A DNA stretch of 64,000 bases from Elymus sibiricus (GCA_039707655.1 CM077671.1:305846509-305910508), one strand, 5' to 3'. Counted from the stretch's first letter, positions 11,090-22,544 are shown. A program made the numbers and translations. Notes: generated from the sequence alone by a model not told the origin.

Positions 11090-11107
11090 CACCAAAAAGG
11101 GGGAGAT
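11090..11107 (+). other. Polypurine tract of the Sirevirus-like element
   Basis: The run AAAAAGGGGGAGAT ends directly against the LTR start TGTTAGGG at 11108. Further GGGGGAG copies lie upstream at about 10631, 10937 and 11005. Confidence 0.75.
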
Positions 11108-11144
11108 TGTTAGGGCATATTTCTCCCTTAGTGGTTTTGGTGAT

Positions 11145-12792
11145 TGATACGTCTCCAATGTATTGATAATTTATGAAGTATTCATGCCATATTTTCCTAT
11201 GTTTACAATACTTTTATATGGTTTTGATGCATTTTATATGATTTATTTAGAACTAACCCGGACTGACGTTGTTTTCATCAGAATTACCGTGGTGTTGTTT
11301 TTGTGCAGAAAATGAAAGTTCTCGGAATCGCCCGAATTTTTTTTATGTTTTTTTCTGGAGAAATAAGCAATATTGGAGTGAAGAACCACCGGAGGAGAGA
11401 CACCCGTGGGACACAAGCCATCAGAGTGCGGCCCTGGGGGGTCGTGTCATGATGGCTTGTGGGGACCATGTGGCTCCGTTGCGCGTGATTCCAGCGCTGA
11501 AAAATCCTATAAATCCCAGAAGCCCCAGAAATAAAGAGAGACTCTCCGTTCCGCCGCTGCAACTCTCTATATCGACGAAAAACCAATCTGGAGCCGTTCC
11601 AGTACCCTGCCGGAGAGGGGAAACCATCACCGGTGGCCATCTTCATCATCCCGGCGGAGGCCATGATGAGGAGGGAGTAGTTCACCCTCGAGGCTGAGGG
11701 TATGTACCAGTAGCTATGCTCTTCAATCTCTCTCTCATGTTCTTGAGATGGCACGATCTTGATGTATCACATGCTTTGTTAATATAGTTGTATCATATGA
11801 TGTCTGTCCCTTGCTATCTTGTTGTGATGAATTGAATCTTTCCTTTGAGGTTTTGTTATGTCGGATTGAATATTGGGTTTGAGAACACTTGATGTATGTC
11901 TTGCATGTGGATACCCGTAGTGACAATGGGGTATTCTATTGATTCACTTGATATATGTTAAAGCATCAACTTGCGGATTCCGGTGACCTTGGGGATCTAT
12001 GCATAGGGGTTGATTGCACGTTTTCATACTACTTTCTCCGATAGAAATCTTGGGGTGCTCCTTGAAGTTCTTTTTGTTGGATTGAATATGATAGATCTGA
12101 AATTGTTTGATGCATGTCGCATAATTTACCCACGGAGACTTGAGGTGACATTGGAGTATCTAGGTGACATTAGGGTGGATTGATATGTGTCATTGGTCTT
12201 ATTTTAGTATGAACTCTAGGGCTGTTTGTGACACTTATAGGAATACCTCAAAAGATTGATCGGAAAGAATAACTTTGAGGTGGTTGTACTACCTACACCA
12301 ATTTCATCTTATTGTTCTCCGCTAGATAGGAACTTTGGAGTGATTCCTTGTTGCACGTTGAGGGATGATCATATGATTCAACTATGTTAGCATTGTTGGG
12401 AGATTGCACTAGTGAAAGTATGAACCCTAGGCCTTATTACCAAGAATTTATATAACGTTTTGCTCGCTGTTTACTATTTGCTACATTGCTGTTTTTATAT
12501 TTTCAGATTACAAAAACCTATATCTACCTTCCATATTGCACTTGTATCACCATCTCTTCACCGAACTAGTGCACCTATACAATTTGCCATTGTATTGGGT
12601 GTGTTGGGGACACAAGAGATTTCTTGTATTTGATTGCAGGGTTGTTTGAGAGAGACCATCTTCATCCTACACCTCCCACGGATTGATAATCCTTAGGTCA
12701 TCCACTTGAGGGAAAATTTCTACTGTCCTACAAAACTCTGCGTTTGGAGGCCCAACAAAGTCTACAAGAATAAAGTTGCATAGTAGACATTA
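11145..12792 (+). mobile_element. Solo LTR, Athila-type Gypsy (plus orientation)
   Basis: It starts TGATACGTCTCCAATG and ends GTAGACATTA, where the canonical CA end has become TA. It is flanked by a perfect 5-bp duplication, GTGAT (11140-11144 and 12793-12797). It contains the CTAACCCGGACTGACG and GTGGTGTTGTTTTTGTGCAG blocks also seen in the LTR at 63664. No internal region is attached, so it is a solo LTR of 1648 bp. Confidence 0.85.
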
Positions 12793-13226
12793 GTGATTGA
12801 CGACAATGCTATTGGCGGACTAATCTTGTGCATTGAGCATTTCAGATAATTTATCAACTGACATAAGACGATTCTAGCCCCTCGAAGTTTATAAGTCAAG
12901 ACGGTTGTTTCTGCATTTCTTTTATCTGTCAATTTGAGTCGTAGGAAAACCGTACTATTAAGAGGGGGTCCACTTCAGAAAGGTTTGGGTGGAATCAAAC
13001 ACGTACACATCTGTATTTGCACCCTTGTTCCTTTCTAGCATCAATTGAGTTGCTCCTCTCTGCCCATTGCCTAGGTTCTGAAGGTCCCAAGCAGTAGTAC
13101 CGCTCAGGCAAGCGGTAGTACCGCTCTGGTGCAGGCGGTAGTACCACAGACAAACAGTAGTACTCCCACCTAGTGTCGCGTGTAGTATCGCTGCCCCTGG
13201 GGGTCTTGACTTTTCGTGTCGGACTA

Positions 13227-13732
13227 TGTCGTGGTTTTGTCACGGCAGATGTCCTCGTGAAAGGACTTAGGTTCCATACTAAGGTGGTGAGCTCAAAGGG
13301 GTTGATCGGAATCGAGAGACAAGGGTTTACCCAGGTTCGGCCCCTCGGAAAGAGGTAAAAGCCTACGTCCTGCTTTGTGTTGTATTGATTGGGTATCGGT
13401 TACAAGGGAGCGAGTTCGCTTGACCTAGCTATCGATGAGTTGTTTCGTGTCTTAAGCCGCCCAGGTAACCCGCCTTTATATACACAGGTCAAGGCCCTGG
13501 GCTTAGAAGAGTCCGGGTCAGGTTATACTTGATCACCGACCTCACCTCTAACTATACATACCTTATCTAACAAGCCGCCACCGGCGGCTTACGCCACCGG
13601 GTTACATCTTGTCATCTGGCTCTGGGCCTCCAGGCCCATCGAGTAAGCTCATACCAGACCTTGTCATAAGCCGCCAACCGCATGACCCGGCCCCACCTGG
13701 GCGGGTCTCATCACGAGGTTATATCCCCAACA
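13227..13732 (-). repeat. 3' LTR of Gypsy element E
   Basis: It begins TGTCGTGGTTTTGTCACGG and ends TATATCCCCAACA. The adjoining internal sequence, read on the minus strand, is CTGGGGCCTAA, a plausible polypurine tract. It matches 21015-21526 along its whole length. Confidence 0.93.
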
Positions 13733-14755
13733 TTAGGCCCCAGATTGATTTGAACCGATTCATGTCAATCTCCAAGTCTTCTGGTTGGCGAGCGTTGCCT
13801 TCTCTGATAATCTTCATGACCCGCCGAAAATGGGCGGTCATTCCTTCTGACAAACTTTCATGACCCGCCGTGACGTGATCACTAAAATCAAAAAAGATTC
13901 CTCTGACGTCAGAGCGGATCTTTTTTCATTAATACGACCAGCCCGAAAATTTGACGTCTTATTAGTTTAATCATCATCATGCGCCCTTGATTCCCGCACC
14001 GGACCGTTGTGGGACCATTATAGCTTTATAAATAAGCACCGGGGGTTATCATTTTCATTTTCCCCCGCTGCCACTTCCTTCTTCTTCCTCCTCCAGACGC
14101 CGGCGCCGCCGAAGCTCAGTGCGCCGTCCGGAGCTCGTCGTCTTCATCGACACCGGCCGCTGCATCAACCTGAGACTGACCAGAGCCTTCGCACGTTCAT
14201 CCGCACCCTCCAGGTTTCGTTGCCGCCCTTAGTTAGATCTGCATTTAACCTTTAGATCTTCCCTGAGTTCGTCAGGCTTCGTCGGCGTTGATCTCCGTTC
14301 ATCGGAACGTTCTTCATATATTTGGATAAAGAAAAAACACCTCTTTGGGCCTCATAATACTGCCCAAATCACGCGGCCGCCCGCTCCATAGTCACGCCGC
14401 ATTCATCGTAGATCCTCAGCTCATTTTAATCTGCGCAAAGGCCGCCTATTCTTCCACTGGTCCTTTTAGGGCTAGAATATTTTTCTTTTTCCCTCGCCCG
14501 TAGATCTTGAATTCATAGCCGTAGTTGTGGAATCAGTTTCTCAACACTTAGCAATTTTTCAATCTGCGTTGATAAACTTGACCCGCCGTAAAACTACCGG
14601 CTTACTCTGTTTTACCGCAAGTAGCTTCGGCGGCTCATAATTTTATATTAACCCGCCAAACACTATCACCATTTCCAGTCGTAATGACCTTAGTCAGAAT
14701 GTATTTTTAACCCGCCGAATATGCATGTCTTCCCGCAGTTTCCTAAGTCGCCACC

Positions 14756-16560
14756 ATGTCAAAAACTCCGTCCACCTGCAACTGGGTAAAGTCCGGAGTG
14801 ACCGAAGAGTCACTCAAAGAATTTGTCACCATGGGAGTTCTGCCGGCTCAGGATATTATCCACTAGTGGGTTCCAGGCAATGAGACTACCCCTAAACCCA
14901 AAGATGGGGAGGTCATTATCTTCACATACCATCTTCTTCGGGGCTTTTCCCTGCCCGGGTCAAAGTTTTTCCGGGATGTCTTACATGCGTTCAAGCTGCA
15001 CCCCCAAGACATCGGCCCGAACTCTGTCACCAACATGTGCCAATTTCAAACCTTACGGAAGCCTACCTTCAGGAGGAGCCGTCTCTTGATCTCTTCATGC
15101 AGTATTTTTACATCAACCGCCAAACAGAAATGGCTGACGGGTTAAGTCTCGAACTCGGGGGCGTTACTCTTCAGAGGCGGAGGGATGTACTCTTCCCAGC
15201 AGCCATCCTGCCGAGTCACCCCAAAGAATGGAACAAGACGTGGTTCTACTGCCAAGACACTTCACCAGAGGGGGAAAACCCACTGCCGGGTTACCGTCCC
15301 TACCGGCTTAGCACAGATACAGAGCTTCCAGACAGGATGTCAGCCGCCGGGCGTGCTCAATATGCCTCCACGTTCTCTAAAGTCCGGGCCCTGTTAGCTA
15401 ATGTATTAACGGGTGTTGACTTGACCCGCTGCTGGGTTTCTTGGAGGATTCTAGAATTGAGCCGCCGAGGCGCCTTAATGTGCCAGTATACTGGTAAAGT
15501 AGATGATCCTCAACGTTTCAACCAGACCCCTTTGAAGGATCAGGATCTCAATACTATCGTCAAGTCTTTGCTGGGGGAACCACTAGCCGCCTGCAGCAAG
15601 ACTAGCCTAAACCCCTTTTCTGCACTTAACCCGGCTCCGGATGTCAGTCTTTTCATCCTAACCCTCATCCATTCCTTTAGACTTCATTCTTTATTAAACC
15701 TTTCTGTGAATATGCTTTGTCTCGTTTAGGCCGGGTCTTCATTCTGGAAGAAATTGTTGCCCCCTACTCTCAAGAAGAAGAGCAAGGTTCCCAAGGCGAC
15801 CAAACCTAAGGCGCCCACTCGCAGGAAGAGGCAGTCATCCGAAGATTTATTCGAGTTTAATGACTCAGAGGTAGAACTTGACCCCCTTGGCCTTCTCTTT
15901 ATGCAACTCATTGACGGTGATTACTCATAGGAAAAAGCTGAAACAAGCCATGCCGACGTTGCCGAGGTAATCATTGTCTCCTCTGACTCGGATCTTTCAA
16001 CAATAAAGAGAGTACGGCAGGCTGTACGGAAGGTAAAGAGTTCCCGTCCTTTTGCTCACTTGAGTCATAACTTTCTTTTGAAGAACCAGCAAGAAGACAG
16101 CAGACGTCAGACCCAGAGCACCGGCTCTGCAGACCTTTTAGCTGGCTTACCCAATGAGCCGGCCCCTCGGAAACAACGCACCGAAGTACTTTCTTGTCTT
16201 GAACTTTATTTTCTCTGTAAGCTATCCTTGCGACTTATTAGTGTTTAACAATGCTAACTTTTTTAGTACTCACCTCCTTCTTCCGGCGACTCAACTGCTT
16301 CGAAGTTGCCTCCCCTAATCATCAATCAGGGGTAAGTATTTTTCTGTCCCACTCTTTTATCTATAGTCCACCCTTGCTCATTGATGTGCAACCTTTTAAC
16401 TTTGCCTCACAGGGCTCAGGCGAAACGAAGGAAGGTGGCCGGGTCATCCGCCACTCCTGATGTTCCAGAGCCGGCAATTCCAAAGCCAAGCGCCCCGGAA
16501 GCCCATGCTGAGGCTTCTGAAACTGCCAAAGACACTCATGAGGAAGCCCCTCAGCACAAT
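14756..16560 (+). pseudogene. Antisense gene of Gypsy element E (Transposase_28-like / putative plant transposon protein), decayed
   Basis: It starts in a good context (GCCACCATG at 14756) with MSKTPSTCNWVKSGVTEESL. A TAG at 14864-14866 is codon 37. A 1-bp shift near 15040 moves the frame to one open until a GT splice donor at 15643. That frame reads DLFMQYFYINRQTEM, RRRDVLFPAAILPSHPKEW and YCQDTSPEGENPLPGYRPY. The next exon starts at 15730 after TTTAG and is Lys-rich. Later exons up to about 16560 are poorly defined. The conserved 'yeggyLqcePsvdLF...YYINrQ' type of sequence is common in grass proteins called putative gypsy-type transposon or plant transposon protein. It lies opposite in strand to gag-pol, between pol and the 3' LTR, as in element F. 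Confidence 0.7.
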
Positions 16561-16884
16561 GAGCCGTTTCATAAGCCGCCTGGGCGAGAAAGCTATTCCT
16601 CTGAACCAGATGATGAAGAAGACAAATGATTTCGTCTGGAGTGATGCGGCTGATGAAGCGTTTGAGGCGCTCAAAAAGCAATTGGCTGAGCCGCATGTTC
16701 TGGCCGCTCCTGTGGAGAAGGAGCCTCTGCTTTTATATGTGGCGGCTAACAACAGGGCTGTCAGTGCTGCCATTGTGGTGGAATGCAAGGAGGTGGGTAA
16801 AGAGTACCCGGTTCAGCGGCCGGTTTATTATATCAGTGAAGTCTTGATGGAGTCTAAGAAAAGATATCCACATTGGCAACATGA
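16560..16884 (+). other. Inverted fragment of pol (RT connection / RNase H N-terminal part) inside element E
   Basis: On the plus strand this piece encodes SRFISRLGEKAIPLNQMMKK, then FVWSDAADEAFEALKKQLAE, LLLYVAANNRAVSAAIVVE and PVYYISEVLMESKKRYPHW. That is exactly the segment that should follow the minus-strand RT, which ends at DVQRLAG at about 16885. It has been flipped in place, and the rest of RNase H and integrase is gone. Confidence 0.85.
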
Positions 16885-17654
16885 CCCGCCAGGCGCTGAA
16901 CATCATTAATACATGCCGGCTTAGACAAAGAAGTGATGGCCTTTATCTTGTCCGGGTTAGCCTCAATGCCACGCTCAGAGACCAAAAATACCAAAAGCTT
17001 GCCTGCAGGCACACCGAACACAAATTTTGCCGGGTTAAGCATCATCTTGTAAACCCGCAAATTGTCAAAAGTTTCCTTCAAATCAGCCAGCAGAGTTTCC
17101 TTCTTCCTTGACTTGACCGCAATATCATCCACATAAGGATGAACATTGCGCCCAATTTGACCATGAAGACAGTTCTGCACACAACGCTGGTAAGTCACCT
17201 GGGCACTCTTGAGCCCGAAAGGCATAGACACATAGCAGAAAGCTCCAAAAGGCGTAATAAAAGACGTCTTCTCTTGGTCTTTGACTGCCATCTTGATCTG
17301 ATGATAACCTGAATAAGCATCAAGGAAGCATAAACTCTCACAACCCGCCGTTGCATCAATGATCTGATCGATACGGGGGAGAGCAAACGGGTCAATCGGA
17401 CACGCCTTATTAAGGTCCGTGTAATCCACGCACATGCGCCACGTGCCGTTCTTCTTGAGTACCAACACCGGGTTAGCTAACCACTCCGGGTGAAAAACTT
17501 CAACGATGAACCCTGCTGCTAAGAGCCGGGCCACCTCTTCCCCAATGGCCTTACGCCTCTCCTCATTGAAACGATGGAGGAACTGTTTGACCGGCTTAAA
17601 TTTAGGATCCACATTAAGGTGGTGCTCAGCGAATTCTCTCGGTACACCCGGCAT
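16885..17654 (-). pseudogene. Reverse transcriptase of Gypsy element E (3'-truncated by an inversion)
   Basis: An open minus-strand frame encodes a Ty3/Gypsy RT: EWLANPVLVLKKNGTWRMCVDYTDLNKACP, then FLDAYSGYHQIKMAVKDQEK, MPFGLKSAQVTYQR, and the active-site box HPYVDDIAVKS. It ends LNPAKFVFGVPAGKLLVFLV, PACINDVQRLAG. After that the sequence runs into the inverted segment and stops within about 20 codons. The RT fingers-palm part, with its VDD box, looks intact; thumb, RNase H and integrase are lost. It copies the element RNA to cDNA in intact relatives. Confidence 0.9.
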
Positions 17655-17717
17655 GTCAGAAGGCTTCCATACAAAGATCTCCCGATTCTCACGGATGAAT
17701 TCGATGAGTGCGCTTTC

Positions 17718-19835
17718 CTATTTGGGATCCATATTGGCCCCGATAGTGAACTGCTGTGATGAATCGCCAGTAGTGAAGTCCATCATCTTGGCATCTTCTG
17801 CCACAAACTTGAGGGACGGCTCAGATTCCGTGCTAGGCTTCTTCAGCGGGGTCATATCTGCCAGGTCAACATTCTCCTTATAAAACTTGAGCTCCGCCTC
17901 CGCACAACTGGACTCTGCATATGATGCACCGCCTTCCTCACACTCAAGAGCAATCTTCCAATCACCATGTACTGTAATCGTCCCATTTAACCCAGGCATC
18001 TTGAGCTGCAAGTACACATAACAAGGCCTAGCCATGAACTTGGCGTAAGCCAGCCGCCCAAACAAGGCGTGGTACGGGCTCTTGATCTTGACCACCTCAA
18101 ACCATAAGGTCTCTACCCTATAGTTAGACTCATCACCAAAAGCTACCTCCAGAGAAATTTTTCCGACTGGATAGGCCGATTTTCCAGGTACCACTTCATG
18201 AAAGACCGTTGAAGACGGCTTAAGGTCCTTATCAAGCAAGTTCATCCGGCGGAACGTGTCATAGTACAAGATGTTGATACTACTGCCACCATCCATAAGC
18301 ACCTTGGTGAACACATACCCTCCGACTTGGGGGGCCACCACCAAGGCCAACTGTCCCGGGTTATCCACTCGCGGCGGGTGATCCTCCCTGCTCCAAGTTA
18401 TGTCATACTCTGACCATCTCAAATATTGCGGGAGAGCCGGCATGACCGCGTTAACCGCCCGCTTGCGCACCTTCCGATCTCGCTTGTCCAGGCTTGTCAT
18501 AAAAACATGATACTGGCCTCCATTAAGCTGCTTCGGGTTACTCTGATACCCAGACTGGTTATTTTGTTGCTGACCCCCACCGCCAGACTGTTGATTATTA
18601 CCTCCATGGTTTCCTTGGCCTTGATGGCCAGAGCCTGAACCGCCTGTACCAAAGCCAGACCCGGAAGGACCGGATCCTGACCCGCCGGATGGTCCGCCGC
18701 CGCCGCCTTGATGCTGGTTAGCGCTGTAATTTCGATACTCGCGCATGATCCAACAATCCCTCCAAGCATGAGTGGATGGCTGATCAGGAAGACTATGTTT
18801 CGGGCAAGGAGCGTTCAATATCGCCTCCATGTCAGCAGACTTGCGCTGAAGGAAAGGCGGCTTTCTGTTCCCCTTGCCACGGTTATTCCCAGTACTAGCG
18901 TTAGCCACTAAATCTAACCCGCCGTCCTGGTGTTTCCGCTTTCCGCCATTGCCATTATTGTTGTTTCCTCCCCCGTTCTGCGTTTGACTCTTGCCATTGT
19001 TATTCATCTTTCCCTTAGTCGATTTCTCATCATCGGAACCAGGGTCCTTCGTGCTGTCCGAGTCTGCATACTTGGTGAGTGCCGCCATGAGTTCCACCAT
19101 ATCCTGGCATGTACGTTTGAGCCGGCCGAGCTTCTGCTTCAAGGGCACAAAATGGCAATTCTTCTCCAGAATAAGGACCGCTTGAGCTGCCGTGATGTTA
19201 TCAGAAGAGTGGATGATGGTTGAGACCCGCCGGACCCAATGATGAGCCGACTCGTCCTCATGCTGCACGCAATGATCCAAATCCACAATTGTCATGGGCT
19301 GCTTGCACGGTCCCTGGAAATTCTTGATAAATTTGGCCTTCAATTCGGCCCAGGAATTAATGGTGTTAGGTGGAAAACCCTTCAACCACGTGCGAGCCGG
19401 CCCTTCCAGCATCATGATGAAATACTTAGCGCATACTGCATCACTGACGTCCAACATCTCCATGGCTAGCTCATAGCTTTCAATCCAAGCTTCTGGAGGC
19501 AGATCAGCGGTATAGTTAGGCACCTTGCGAGGGCCCTTGAAGTCCTTCGGCAGGCGCTCGTTTTGTAAGGCCGGTACTAAACACGGCACTCCCACTGCCC
19601 TGGATGTTACTCCAGCTCCTATCGAGATGGAAGGTGCTATTGTGGGTTCCTGATAAGCCGCCGCAGGTGCCAATGCTGCCGCCTCTCGCTGCGCTCTTGC
19701 CCAGTCAACCAGCGCCTGAGCATCAAGAGCCAACTGATTGTCTCGCGGCGGGTTTCGACGTCGCTCACTGCTGGAAACCGCCGGCGACTCTAAACACCGG
19801 CTGTAGCTGCGGATCGGGATGGGGGTTGAGTGCAT
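17718..19835 (-). pseudogene. Gag C-terminal part and protease of Gypsy element E
   Basis: A 705-codon open frame contains a retrotransposon gag capsid core (DFKGPRKVPNYTADLPPEAW, YFIMMLEGPARTWLKGFPP, FIKNFQGPCKQPMTIVDLDH). A long Gly/Asn/Gln/Ser-rich linker with CPKH...H...C, in place of a classical zinc knuckle, follows. The aspartic protease has the active-site motif VLMDGGSSINILYYDTF and the later HALFGRLAYAKFMA. It continues toward RT (17654), with a stop between them at 17718. The gag N-terminus is in another frame to the right. In intact relatives this forms the capsid and processes the polyprotein. Confidence 0.88.
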
Positions 19836-20930
19836 GCGACTCTGGCTTTAAGTATATTTCTTCTGCTGCGCAACCGTTGTCTGCAAGTATCCAATGGCGT
19901 TTCGCACTTCCTCTGCGAAAGGCGTCCATTAGGGATGGGGATCGTGCCGAGCCTGGTTGCCGCTGCCACCATGTTCTCCGTCGGGTTAGAATAATGACCA
20001 GGCGGTGTCGGAAAAGACTGTGGCGGGGTCTGGTTCCTGCGGGGCGGGTCTGGCTGTCGATGCTGAACCACCACCCTGCTCCCAGGCTCTTCCGCTGTTC
20101 GGGTTACGGTCAGAGGTGCATTCCGTCCCGTCCCTGGCGTGTTGAAAAGATTTCTTGCCTCATATTGATCCAGCAAACAAGATTGATGCCTCATCCGGTG
20201 AACCAACGTCGCGGTCTGCTGCTCCAATTGAAGACGAAACGCATCCGCCCTAAGGCGCTCTAACTCAACATCCATCTGGGCCTTCAATGTATTGATCTCC
20301 TCTTGGACTCCGGCCATCTGGTCCTTCAACCTCCAAATCTCCATGTTACAGGCTGCTTAGTTTTCGGCCGTGACCTTGGTCCCCATCAGAGTGGTAAGCT
20401 GGTTCATCAGATCCAGGAAAACTTGAGTCGGCTGCCTTCCTGACCCAGACCCGGTCGCACCAGCGGCCGTGCTACTAGGGGCCGGTGCCGATCCCGCCAT
20501 GAAGACAGCGGCACGGCTCGGCGGCTGATAGTAGTCCGACTCATGATATTCTGGCTCAGGGTAATCCTCGACGTAGCCCCCAAGCCTGCCGTTATGAAGC
20601 TGGTAAATTCATTCCGCCTCTCTGCTCGAAGATCCATCCTCCGAGCAGATGAGGGTTTCCTCCCGTGACACGGAACCTTCAAGCTCCGTGCCTTGGGTAA
20701 AGCGGACGAAGACGTGCTTCCGACCCGGATTAACACGGGCGGGTTGCATGCGCCGGGCTGGCTTGACGAGGTCGGTGCAGACGTCTGGCCCGGGTGTAGA
20801 TCCACCGATCTTGCCGATGAAAACTTGAATTCTGCCGAAGGGGACCCGGTGCCTGTACTCAAGTGAGTCGGCCTCGGGGCCCTAGCCAGTGTCGTCGATG
20901 TAGAGCTTGCCACGACGACTCTTGGTCATC
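19790..20930 (-). pseudogene. Gag N-terminal region of Gypsy element E, several stops
   Basis: A likely start is ATG 20930 (MTKSRRGKLYIDDTG), shortly downstream of the primer site. The frame is broken by TAG after IDDTG, by a TGA near 20610 and by a TAG near 20360. It then continues open as MEIWRLKDQMAGVQEEINTL, a predicted coiled coil, through 19790. A frameshift near 19810 is needed to join the frame of the capsid ORF. The product is the gag leader region. Confidence 0.6.
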
Positions 20931-20994
20931 CTACCAACGGCATATCCCTCGATCCCTGGGAGAGAGCCCTTTGAGAACTCCACACCGAGCGCAA

Positions 20995-21012
20995 GCCCCA
21001 CGGTGGGCGCCA
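20995..21012 (-). other. Primer binding site of Gypsy element E
   Basis: On the minus strand the sequence TGGCGCCCACCGTGGGGC lies directly after the 5' LTR end. It is a common tRNA-derived primer site of plant Gypsy elements. Confidence 0.8.
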
Positions 21013-21014
21013 AC

Positions 21015-21526
21015 TGTCGTGGTTTTGTCACGGCAGATGTCCTCGTGAAAGGACTTAGGTTCGGGGCCATCGGTAAGGCGGTGAGCTCAAAGGGGTTGAT
21101 CGGAATCGAGAGACAAGGGTTTACCCAGGTTCGGCCCCTCGGAAAGAGGTAAAAGCCTACGTCCTGCTTTGTGTTTTATTGATTGGGTATCGGTTACAAG
21201 GGAGCGAGTTCGCTTGACCTAGCTATCGATGAGTTGTTTTGTGTCTTAAGCCACCCAGGTAACCCGCCTTTATATACACAGGTCAAGGCCCTGGGCTTAC
21301 AAGAGTCCGGGTCGGGTTATACTTGATCACCGACCTCACCTCTAACTATACATACCTTATCTAACAAGCCGCCACCGGCGGCTTACGCCACCGGGTTACA
21401 TCTTGTCTTCTGGCTCTAGGCCTCCAGGCCCATCGAGTAAGCTCCTACCAAACCTTGTCATAAGCTGCCAACCGCATGACCCGGCCCCACCTGGGCGGGT
21501 CTCACCATGGGGTTATATCCCCAACA
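21015..21526 (-). repeat. 5' LTR of Gypsy element E with promoter
   Basis: Same sequence as 13227-13732. Read on the minus strand it holds a TATA box, TATATAAAG, at 21276-21268. This would drive the gag-pol RNA. Confidence 0.92.
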
Positions 21527-22544
21527 GACTACGTGGTAGTTGGGACGGTAGTGTGGCACGGTAGTACCGCCTATAAGCAGTAGTACCGACCATCACTACC
21601 GCTCCACTACCGCTCCCCTTCTGGACCTCAACACTCTCAATGGATGTAGGGAGGCAGCAGGGCGAGGCTCTACCATGTGTAAGCGGTACTGCCTCTATCC
21701 CCTGCTGTTGCCTTTCCTCTGTGGGCCCTGTGCTGCAACTCCAGCGGTAGTACCGCTTGGGCGAGCGGTAGTACCGCTCCGGCGGCACTACCGGCTCGTG
21801 GCCTCGTGCCATTGCGCTGCGCAGCGGGCACAGCCGCCCAAATGGTAGTACCACTCCCATGAGCGGTAGTACCACTTGTGTGCGGGCTGAGAGGGGGTAA
21901 CGGTTGGATTGTTTCCCCCACTATAAAAATGGGGTATTCTTCCACAAGAACACAACCTCTTTCTCCCCAAACCTCCATTGTTGCTCCAAGCTCCATTTTC
22001 GCCCGATCTCTCTCCCTAGCCAATAAAACTTGTTGATACTCTAGGGTTTGGTTGAGAGGGCCCCGATCTACACTTAGACCAAGAGAAATTTGATTCCCCC
22101 CACTAATCGCTTGAGGATCTTGTTATTCTTGGGTGTTTGAGCAACCTAGACGGTTGAGGTCACCTCAGAGCCACAATTCATTGTGGTGAAGCTTCATGGT
22201 GGTGTTGGGAGCCTCCTATTAAGTTGTGGAGATTGCCCAAACCTTGTTTGTAAAGGTTCGGTTGCCGCCTTCAAGGGCGCCACTAGTGGAATCACGGCAT
22301 CTCGCGTTGTGTGAGGGCGTGAGGAGAATACTATGGCCCTAGTGGTTTCTTGGGGAGCATTGTGCCTCCACAGTGCTCCAGCGGAGACGTACTTCCCCTC
22401 AAAGGGAAGGAACTTCGGTAACACATCCTCTTCTTCACCGGCTCCACTTGTGGTTACTTCTTACCTTTACTTTCTACAAGTGTTATTTGTGTTATATCAT
22501 TTGCGTGCTTGTATTGTTATTGTTGTTAGCATCATATAGGTTGT

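Larger units (their letters stand above)
2987..11107 (+). mobile_element. 3' internal region of a Sirevirus-like (Maximus-type) Copia element, split by a CACTA transposon
   Basis: The pieces 2987-3617 and 10576-11107 are one stretch interrupted by the CACTA element at 3618-10575. The right piece carries several copies of a GGGGGAG polypurine motif (about 10631, 10937, 11005 and 11098). The last lies directly before an LTR starting TGTTAGGGCATATT at 11108. Multiplied polypurine tracts before the 3' LTR are a known hallmark of Sireviruses, so I assign this piece to a Sirevirus on the plus strand. Pol lies outside the window or is lost. Confidence 0.65.
13227..21526 (-). mobile_element. Gypsy element 'E' (Tat-lineage-like), rearranged, with antisense gene
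   Basis: Two LTRs (13227-13732, 506 bp; 21015-21526, 512 bp) bound the element, with a perfect target duplication GACTA (13222-13226 and 21527-21531). The primer site and gag-pol order place the 5' end on the right. Gag, protease and part of RT are on the minus strand. RNase H and integrase are missing. A 320-bp piece of pol is inverted, and a decayed antisense gene occupies the left third. The LTRs differ at roughly fifteen sites by eye plus a short indel, so it is older than elements F and Angela below. Confidence 0.93.
11108..22544 (+). repeat. LTR of the Sirevirus-like Copia element, split by two later insertions and truncated at its right end
   Basis: The LTR pieces are 11108-11144, 12798-13226 and 21532-22544. 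They join cleanly when the solo LTR (11145-12792) and the Gypsy element (13227-21526), each with one copy of its target duplication, are removed. The LTR begins TGTTAGGGCATATTTCTCCC. It contains at least nine copies of a GGTAGTACC-centred motif (13095-13165, 21545-21620, 21745-21880) and a TATA-like ACTATAAAAATG at about 21922. It stops at 22544, where an Athila-type LTR fragment begins, so its 3' end is missing. Confidence 0.7.

Noticed and set aside
11269..11754. 142- and 156-codon frames in the solo LTR
   Set aside because: They lie wholly within an LTR with TG start and TSD; no similarity to proteins is apparent.
20407..20913. 168-codon minus-strand frame in element E
   Set aside because: The believable gag frame (IDDTG, then GPEADSLEYRHR) is in a different phase of the same stretch; this one is a shadow.
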